Of a stretch of DNA of 64,000 nucleotides, positions 58,340 to 64,000 are shown one piece after another. The stretch's first letter is position 1, and each line of letters starts with the position of its first letter. Origin of the DNA: Luteolibacter rhizosphaerae. GTDB lineage: Bacteria > Verrucomicrobiota > Verrucomicrobiia > Verrucomicrobiales > Akkermansiaceae. The position numbers and the translations under genes are program-made. The stretch spans positions 310,001 to 374,000 of the forward strand of contig NZ_JAPDDR010000004.1 of assembly GCF_025950095.1 (NCBI RefSeq), given 5' to 3'. Below the pieces are notes generated by a model. It was given only the letters and a program-made list of their open reading frames with translations, searched no databases and had not been told where the DNA came from.

Positions 58340-61300
58340 TCAGTCCTCGAAGCGCAGGCGATAGTAGCGGCGGTCTTCGGCGGGGAGTTCGACGCCTTGA
58401 TGCGTGGGCGTGTCGACGGGGGCGAAGAAGAAAGAGCTTCCACGCGGATAGGCACGGAGTGCTTCTGGCGAGACTTCCCAATGGGTCAGGTCGCGGCTGG
58501 TTTCCAGGATGCCGGTGCTGTGCATCGGCAGGAAGGGGACGCGAAGGAGGAGCCTCGGGTCATTGCGGATCCAAGGATTCGGCAGGATCTGCAGCGAGGG
58601 TGGCATGGAACCGGCGCTGAGGGGATCGGTGCCGAAGCGATACTCCATGCGGTTGCTGCTGCCATCGCCATCGGAGTCGAGGTCGCCGGATCCTGCAGGC
58701 AAGCCGTGGCTTGCTTCCCACGCCGCGTAGTGATTCTCCGGTGACTCCACTTGGAGCGCCGTCACCCAGCCTTGCAGTCCGGTATTGGTGGCGTCTGCGA
58801 CCGCATCGGCGAAGAAGCTGCGGTTCACTTCCATCAGGCGGAAGCTGACCTCATGGGTGCCAGCCGGGATTCGCACGGCCACCTCTTGCCAAGCGCCCTT
58901 GGTAGAGGCATCGACCCGGGCTTTCTCCTGGGCTCCTACCGAGATGGAGAGATGCTGGCTCATCCGTGTGACGCGATCACCAGGGACTGTAATAATCACG
59001 CGGCTGCTGGCGGACGCATGGTCGCTCCCGGCGAAGTCATCGAAGCAACGGGCGCTCAATTTCAGCATGGCCGGGCCGGTGATGGTCGTGCTCAGGGTCT
59101 TGCGGCCGGATGCCACGCGGGCCGCCCGGGTCCATCTGCCATCCGAGTCAAGCAGCGCCACGGGATGCCAAGGTACTTGCCCGCTGATCGGGTTGTCGCT
59201 CGCCAGTTCGAGCCCGCCCGCGGGGGCTGCCGCCTGGGCGAGGGAAGTGGCGGGAATCTTGCGGCTCTTCAGGCCATCGATCCATGCCTGAGGGTGTGGT
59301 TCGTAAGTGCCGATCGAGTGGGACCAGACCAGCGCATGCTCGCCGGCATTGATATCGAACTCCACCTGCGACCATTCCCCGGTGGGGGCGGGTAGCGGCA
59401 GGACGGAGCCATCCACGCTGAGGCTCAGTTGGCCCTCGCCGCTCTTCTTCCAGCAGAAGCTGACGCGAGCCGGGCCTTTGAGGGTGGTGAGGGCGATGTT
59501 CTCCTGATTCGTGTATTTCAGGAGCGACCACGCGAGGTCCTTCCCGACTTTTGCTTGGGACGAATCGAAGCCGAGCCAGCCATAGCCCGTGACGGCGGCC
59601 TTCGCCTCAATGGCTTGGGCAAGGGTCCGCGGCTTTAGATTGGGCGTGAGCGCGCCATCGAGGTAGGGCGCGGTTTCCCCGGATTCCGGATCATAGGCCC
59701 AGCGGCTGTAGCCACCGGGTGCGAGCATCGCGATAGCTTCGGTCCAGCCGGGCTCGGGGTTCGAGTAGATTTCCGAGGTACCCTCGTGATCGCTATGGAG
59801 CAGTCCGCCGGATGGGAAATCGGGCCGACCCCAGCGTAGCGAGAGAGGTCCGGTCTTGGCCGGAGAGAAGAAGTAGAGCTGCGCGTGCAGGCCGAGCGCC
59901 CAAGCATCCTGACCGCCCTCCATCACAAGGCTGCCGCCCTCATCCCCGATCTCGAGCGCGAAGATGCCGGGGGCATCGAGTGCGTCGGAGAGAGGTGTGA
60001 TGCCTTTCACCAGTGTCATGCCACTCAAGCGCCAGACGGCATCGAAGGCCTGCGGATCGCCTGCTGCCGGTGGTGGCTGTTCCTCGTCCCATGGCTCGGT
60101 GACCCAGCGGAGTGTATGGGATCCGGCAGGCAGGGTGAGGCGCATGCGCTGCCATTCGTGTTCGCCCAGACGCAGCACGCGGCTGCCATCGACGAAGAGG
60201 GAAACCTGCGAGTCGCCTGCATCGGAATTGAAGCGCAGGTGGGAGTCCCAGGATAGCAAGCAGGGGCCCTTCACCACGGTCTGTGTCCATGAGCTGCGGT
60301 TGGGCAGGGTGCGCATGAGCAATGCGGGCGCGCCGTCGCGCCCACCACTGCCGAGACCCGTGGCGGGATTGCGGGAGTCGGTCTTCCACTTCTGCTTCGG
60401 CAGGCCCGCTGCCTGGGTGAGGGGGAGTGCCGGGGCCGGATTCCAAGTCACCAGATCCACCGCTCCACCGGCGAAGTCCAAGCCGGAGCCCTGGGGATTC
60501 CGCAGCGTGAGGCGGATCTTATGCGGTCCGCTGCCGGTGATCCATTGCTCGTTCCAAGTGAGCCCGGAGATAACCACGGGCACGCCATCGATGCTGAGTT
60601 CCCAGAAGTCCCAAGGATTCGAGGGGACCTCGTGACCCGCGAGCGGGCGCAGCCAGAAATCGAAACTGCCCGGGCCGTCCACGGTAGCTTCCAGCCAGGC
60701 TTCCCCACCCAGCGGCACGGCCGCGCCCGCCGAGCTGCCGCCGTGGGCTCCAGGATCAAGGTTGAAGGTGAAAGGCGTGGCTGCCGAGGTGGTCCACCGA
60801 ACTCCGGGAAGGCTGTCGAGCGCCTCGTTCAAGCGGTCGGGCGAGTACGAGGTCCATCGTACTTGGTCCAGGTGGATCCGCAGCATGGTGCCGCCTAAGG
60901 AGCTCACCACCCACTCCAAGAGTGCGGGGCCGGGCTCCGGGATCTCGATGGAAACCTGATCGGGACTCACGAATACAAGGTCTCTCGGGACGCCATTGAC
61001 AAGGAACTGGATGCTATCTCCCGATCCTCCGCCGTAGGTGGCCCAATTGAAAACGATGCGGCCGGGCCCGTAAACGGAGGTGGCCAGGCGCGATTCCTCA
61101 CCGGCGGCAAGCTGCGGGGACACGGCGAAGTCGTCCGTGGCTTCCCGCGAGGTGCCCACCCACGGGAGTTCCGGGCCGCTATGCCAGATCAGGTAGGGAT
61201 CGTCCAAGGCCTCTGTTAGGTCGACGTCGAGAACCGGGGTGAAGCGGATCTTGTCGAGGGCGAAGCGGGGATTCTCCTGGTTACCGTTGATCGCGAACGA

Positions 61301-63292
61301 CCACTTCACGCGATGCAGGCCGGGCGGGAACCAGACCCGCTCGCTCTTCCAGCCGGATTCATCGGAGGTCCAGCGGACCAAATACAGGCCGGCATTGGTG
61401 GCGCTCTGCATGTGGAACCCGGGCGGGAAAGAGCTGTTGTGCACCGTGCGATCGTTGAACCAGCGGAAGTCGAGGAAGCCGGGACCCTCGAAGGCGGTCT
61501 CCACGGTGCCCGTGTCTTCATCGGAGAGGAGGGTCGTGTTCCCCTCGGTATCCGGCATGCCGGTGACGGTTCGCCAGAGGCCGGTCGTAAGGAGGACGGG
61601 GAGATTCGTCTCCGTGGCAGGCAGCCAGTCGCCGGGCTCGGCCAAGGGCTCGATGCTGATCCGCGAGACTTCGACAACCCCATCCTCACCTCCGGTAAAT
61701 CGTTTGGCCACACCCTCGATGAGGTGCTGCCCTGCCGGAACCTCGAGGATCATTTTGCCGTATTGCAGGTAGGTCTCGGCCACCGTCAGGGGCAGGCCGT
61801 CCATCGTGATGGAGAAGTTGGCGAAGCTCGTGCCATTCACGCCGATGACGACTTTGGCCGGGCCATTTACGGGGAAGCGGAGGCTGGCGGTAGGCGCGGT
61901 GCCGGTGAGATTCGTGCGGACGGCGTAGGTGCCGGTGGAGGGCGAAGCCACGATCTGCCAAGGGGCGGGCCCGCCCGATGCCACCACACCGGCCGGGAGA
62001 GGGAAGGCCGCGGCGATATCCGCAGGCGGACTGATCAAGCGCAGTCGATGGATGCGCGATGGATAGCCCGTGGCGCTGAGTCGGAGCGAGTGCTGGCCCG
62101 GCGGGAGCAGATAGGTGCCGGTCATCCCATTCGGAGTCAGCCCGTCGGGCACGCCTGTCCAATCGCGCTCCTGACCATCGACATGCAGTTGGAGGCTGCT
62201 GCGGTGTTCCACCACGAGCAAGCTGCCTCCCTCCACGGTGGTGGAGATCGCGCTGTTCTCCGGCAGCACCACGAGCGAATCGTTGGATCCGCCGGGGCCG
62301 GCCACGCCGAAAGGCAGCTTGCCGGATTGTTCGTGCTTGGCCCAAGTCAGGCCGGGGGTCTTCAAGGCTTCCGCGATGGCCAGTTCGGGCAGGATCTCGA
62401 CTTCGTCCACGGCCATGTCGAAGGAGCCGCGCCCGGTGAGACCGGAGGCAGGGCCGCCATTCCACTCGGCGAGGTGGCTTCCAGCCGGGACAGGGAGGAG
62501 ATTCCGGTTCCACTGGTCCATGTCGAGCGCCTGCCAAGCACCGCCATTCAGACGGAAGCTAGCCAGACCGTTCCCGCGCCGCAGATAGCTATAGCTCAGG
62601 ATGCCCGGTCCTTGAAAATTGGCGCGCAGGGGCGGGCCGAGGAAGGGCTCGCTGGTTTGTGAGCGATCCACTTTGAGGTGAGACCATGCCGCTTTGCCAT
62701 CAACGCGGGAGATGCCATCCCGTCCGATCCAGGCGTTCTCGCCATCGCTACTGAGACTGACTCCGGCGCCAGCGGCTGCCTCATTCAGGGGTAGCGGGGT
62801 GTAGGGCTCCCAAGTGGCATTGCCGAAGGCCAGGAGATACGGGTCGCCATTGATGGGGAGATACTCGCGATAGGCCTCCCAGCGGACGAAATGCTCCCCG
62901 GGACCTACTTCCGCACGTGGCGGATCATATCCTGTCTGCGTGGTAGCACCGGATTGGACCCCGTCGATGGTCACGCTGGTCCGGAAGAGTCCGGGTTCCG
63001 CGATCCAGCCCAGTCCCACCACGCCGGGGCCGGTGACGCGGGCTTCGATCAGGGTGGTCGTGCCCGCAGGGATGCCCCGGACCCTCAGTTGGGAGGGCTG
63101 GATGTCCCACACCGCGGATTCAAAGCTGTCGGCACTCCAGTCCGTGCCGGATGGAGCGTGCAAGGCTGTGGCCACCTGCTGGGGCGTGGGTGTTGCAGCC
63201 CTTGCCGGAACAGTGGCGAGGCAGAGGAAAAGGGGAACCCTGGAGACAAGGGGGAGGAGGGCCATGGGAGCGGATGCACGCAGGGCGGGCAT
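58340..63292 (-). CDS. 1650-residue modular secreted protein with beta-sandwich repeats
   Basis: A signal peptide (about 1-33) and then roughly ten units of about 120-140 residues. Each unit begins with a short helix-like phrase and a Trp or Gly: IAEALKTPGLTWAKH (about 310), LTEALDDPYLIWHSG (about 691), LNEALDSLPGVRWTT (about 818), LTQAAGLPKQKWKTD (about 957), LSDALDAPGIFALEI (about 1095), LAQAIEAKAAVTGYG and LAQAAAPAGGLELAS. Inside, phrases such as GPGILSYSYLRRGNGLASFRL and AGSHLAEWNGGP recur. The end has an Asp-rich element (GDLDSDGDGSSNRMEYRFGTDP) before a closing beta domain. Probably an exported adhesion or matrix protein; function is unknown. Confidence 0.85.
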   Translation of the reverse strand: MPALRASAPMALLPLVSRVPLFLCLATVPARAATPTPQQVATALHAPSGTDWSADSFESAVWDIQPSQLRVRGIPAGTTTLIEARVTGPGVVGLGWIAEPGLFRTSVTIDGVQSGATTQTGYDPPRAEVGPGEHFVRWEAYREYLPINGDPYLLAFGNATWEPYTPLPLNEAAAGAGVSLSSDGENAWIGRDGISRVDGKAAWSHLKVDRSQTSEPFLGPPLRANFQGPGILSYSYLRRGNGLASFRLNGGAWQALDMDQWNRNLLPVPAGSHLAEWNGGPASGLTGRGSFDMAVDEVEILPELAIAEALKTPGLTWAKHEQSGKLPFGVAGPGGSNDSLVVLPENSAISTTVEGGSLLVVEHRSSLQLHVDGQERDWTGVPDGLTPNGMTGTYLLPPGQHSLRLSATGYPSRIHRLRLISPPADIAAAFPLPAGVVASGGPAPWQIVASPSTGTYAVRTNLTGTAPTASLRFPVNGPAKVVIGVNGTSFANFSITMDGLPLTVAETYLQYGKMILEVPAGQHLIEGVAKRFTGGEDGVVEVSRISIEPLAEPGDWLPATETNLPVLLTTGLWRTVTGMPDTEGNTTLLSDEDTGTVETAFEGPGFLDFRWFNDRTVHNSSFPPGFHMQSATNAGLYLVRWTSDESGWKSERVWFPPGLHRVKWSFAINGNQENPRFALDKIRFTPVLDVDLTEALDDPYLIWHSGPELPWVGTSREATDDFAVSPQLAAGEESRLATSVYGPGRIVFNWATYGGGSGDSIQFLVNGVPRDLVFVSPDQVSIEIPEPGPALLEWVVSSLGGTMLRIHLDQVRWTSYSPDRLNEALDSLPGVRWTTSAATPFTFNLDPGAHGGSSAGAAVPLGGEAWLEATVDGPGSFDFWLRPLAGHEVPSNPWDFWELSIDGVPVVISGLTWNEQWITGSGPHKIRLTLRNPQGSGLDFAGGAVDLVTWNPAPALPLTQAAGLPKQKWKTDSRNPATGLGSGGRDGAPALLMRTLPNRSSWTQTVVKGPCLLSWDSHLRFNSDAGDSQVSLFVDGSRVLRLGEHEWQRMRLTLPAGSHTLRWVTEPWDEEQPPPAAGDPQAFDAVWRLSGMTLVKGITPLSDALDAPGIFALEIGDEGGSLVMEGGQDAWALGLHAQLYFFSPAKTGPLSLRWGRPDFPSGGLLHSDHEGTSEIYSNPEPGWTEAIAMLAPGGYSRWAYDPESGETAPYLDGALTPNLKPRTLAQAIEAKAAVTGYGWLGFDSSQAKVGKDLAWSLLKYTNQENIALTTLKGPARVSFCWKKSGEGQLSLSVDGSVLPLPAPTGEWSQVEFDINAGEHALVWSHSIGTYEPHPQAWIDGLKSRKIPATSLAQAAAPAGGLELASDNPISGQVPWHPVALLDSDGRWTRAARVASGRKTLSTTITGPAMLKLSARCFDDFAGSDHASASSRVIITVPGDRVTRMSQHLSISVGAQEKARVDASTKGAWQEVAVRIPAGTHEVSFRLMEVNRSFFADAVADATNTGLQGWVTALQVESPENHYAAWEASHGLPAGSGDLDSDGDGSSNRMEYRFGTDPLSAGSMPPSLQILPNPWIRNDPRLLLRVPFLPMHSTGILETSRDLTHWEVSPEALRAYPRGSSFFFAPVDTPTHQGVELPAEDRRYYRLRFED

Positions 63293-63353
63293 GCCTTTTT
63301 GACCTCAGTCCGATAACTTAATCAAGCCGCGAGATATGTCCCGGGGCTTGGGG

Positions 63354-63752
63354 TCAGGACAGCAGGCGGCGGGCAGCCTTCAGGGTAAAGGCCCCGACGA
63401 TCGAGCCGAGCAGGTCCGCTATGAAATCCGGCAGATCATTCCCGCTGCGACCGAAGACGAAGCTCTGGTGATACTCGTCCAGCGCGCCGGTGAGCCCGGC
63501 GGCGAGGATGGCGAGGAGGAGGATCCGCCGCCAATTCGGCGTGGCAGGCTGGAGGCGAAAAAAGAAGGCGGCAGCCACGAGGCCGCCGCCGAAGAAATAG
63601 CAGAAGTGGATCAGCTTGTCGCTGAACTTGAAGTCGAGGCCGGCCGGGAAGTGGCGGGCTTCGGACGAAAGGACCCACAGCGTGGCGAACCAGATGGCAA
63701 AGGCGGCGAGCCAGAGCCAAGGGCTGCGCAGGAGCTGCCGGATCCGCTTCAC
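63354..63752 (-). CDS. VanZ family membrane protein
   Basis: 132 residues from a GTG at 63752. Four hydrophobic helices: WLWLAAFAIWFATLWVLS (about 12-29), LIHFCYFFGGGLVAAAFFF (47-65), ILLLAILAAGLTGALDEYHQSF (78-99) and DLPDFIADLLGSIVGAF (108-124). SDKLIHFCYF and TGALDEYHQSFVFGRSGNDLPDFIADLLG are the VanZ signature. It begins one base after the stop of the CopG-like gene. The molecular role of VanZ proteins is not well known. Confidence 0.9.
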   Translation of the reverse strand: MKRIRQLLRSPWLWLAAFAIWFATLWVLSSEARHFPAGLDFKFSDKLIHFCYFFGGGLVAAAFFFRLQPATPNWRRILLLAILAAGLTGALDEYHQSFVFGRSGNDLPDFIADLLGSIVGAFTLKAARRLLS

Positions 63753-63753
63753 C

Positions 63754-64000
63754 TTACTGCTTGCGCAGCTCGTCTTCCAGTCGCTCGGCCAGCCACTGCT
63801 TCATCATGGACTGGTAGTTCAGGAAGCGGGAGCGGGCGATCCGTTTGATGCGGGAAAGCATCCGGGGATCGAAGCGCAGGGTGATGGTCGTGGACTCGCG
63901 GGAATCGGGCTCGTGCACGGAGCCGGACATCACGCGGGCGTCCAGTTCATGGGTGTCCCAGAAGCGGGCTTCGGCTTCCTCGTCGTCAAAGGCCGGGATA
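63754..64000 (-). CDS. CopG/ribbon-helix-helix antitoxin-like protein (5' end outside the window)
   Basis: The frame is open to the window edge and ends with TAA at 63754. The visible 81 residues read IPAFDDEEAEARFWDTHEL, then SVHEPDSRESTTITLRFDPRMLSRIKR and ARSRFLNYQSMMKQWLAERLEDEL. The first part is the DEEAEARFWDTHE phrase that starts CopG-family antitoxins of BrnT/BrnA type, and the second is a ribbon-helix-helix DNA-binding domain. The toxin, if there is one, should lie just beyond the window. Confidence 0.8.
   Translation of the reverse strand, partial: IPAFDDEEAEARFWDTHELDARVMSGSVHEPDSRESTTITLRFDPRMLSRIKRIARSRFLNYQSMMKQWLAERLEDELRKQ

Noticed and set aside
1-64000. CRISPR arrays, prophage or transposase genes
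   Set aside because: No regularly spaced repeats, Cas, integrase, terminase, capsid or transposase-like proteins were seen in any frame.

Overview
The window is GC-rich chromosomal DNA that looks like a member of the Verrucomicrobiota, most likely a Verrucomicrobiales relative such as Luteolibacter or Haloferula. That placement is inferred from gene content: two PVC-type heme-binding proteins, ThuA and DUF1080 proteins, a sigma factor of the Rhodopirellula/Verrucomicrobium ECF type next to a FecR-like protein, thrombospondin-type-3/LamG-like secreted proteins, and a long SecA with insertions of the kind seen in PVC/Bacteroidota proteins. I see no phage, insertion sequence with transposase, CRISPR array or rRNA operon.

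Layout. 1-9.4 kb: the end of a PVC heme-binding protein, a SulP anion transporter with an LptF/LptG permease, a Tat-exported DUF882-like protein, then a long minus-strand run from nrdR through a hypothetical gene, a HIT protein, a lipase and a glycosyltransferase to a membrane-anchored SGNH-like protein. 9.4-15.7 kb: ThuA, an EEP-family lipoprotein, an L,D-transpeptidase, two adjacent tRNA-Gln genes, a tandem pair of small membrane paralogues, a DUF4431-like protein and a 37-residue membrane microprotein. 15.7-23.5 kb: a PilT-like ATPase with a duplicated N-terminal domain, a GAF histidine kinase, secA, and an SDR oxidoreductase. 23.5-28 kb: a Mn/Fe ABC transporter (substrate-binding protein, ATPase, two permeases) headed by an outer-membrane protein, with DtxR/MntR-like palindromes before the first two genes.

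28.4-33 kb: a sigma factor and FecR-like gene divergent from a TSP3-repeat secreted protein. 33-40.4 kb: a MoxR-DUF58-BatA-VWA operon interrupted by a four-helix-bundle gene flanked by inverted CCAGANN repeats, which looks like a small mobile unit. 40.5-43.5 kb: DUF1080, the ribosomal genes rpsM-rpsK-rpsD (without rpoA/rplQ behind them) and a ParE/RelE toxin-antitoxin pair. 43.6-45.9 kb: a full PVC heme-binding dehydrogenase-like protein.

46-50.2 kb is the most striking part: three overlapping genes that match the CnrY-CnrX-CnrH nickel/cobalt-sensing sigma system in order, size and overlap. The CnrX homologue keeps all five metal ligands in register. They lead to a secreted hypothetical protein and a TonB-dependent receptor, and no RND efflux pump is present. 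50.2-54.1 kb holds small secreted proteins, a fatty-acid hydroxylase overlapping tail-to-tail with a DUF805 gene, and a second DUF805. 54.1-57.5 kb is a separate nuoDEF operon with a perfect CRP-type TGTGA-N6-TCACA palindrome upstream. 57.6-64 kb holds a phosphodiester glycosidase-family protein, a 1650-residue modular secreted protein, a VanZ-family protein and, at the edge, a partial CopG/ribbon-helix-helix antitoxin.
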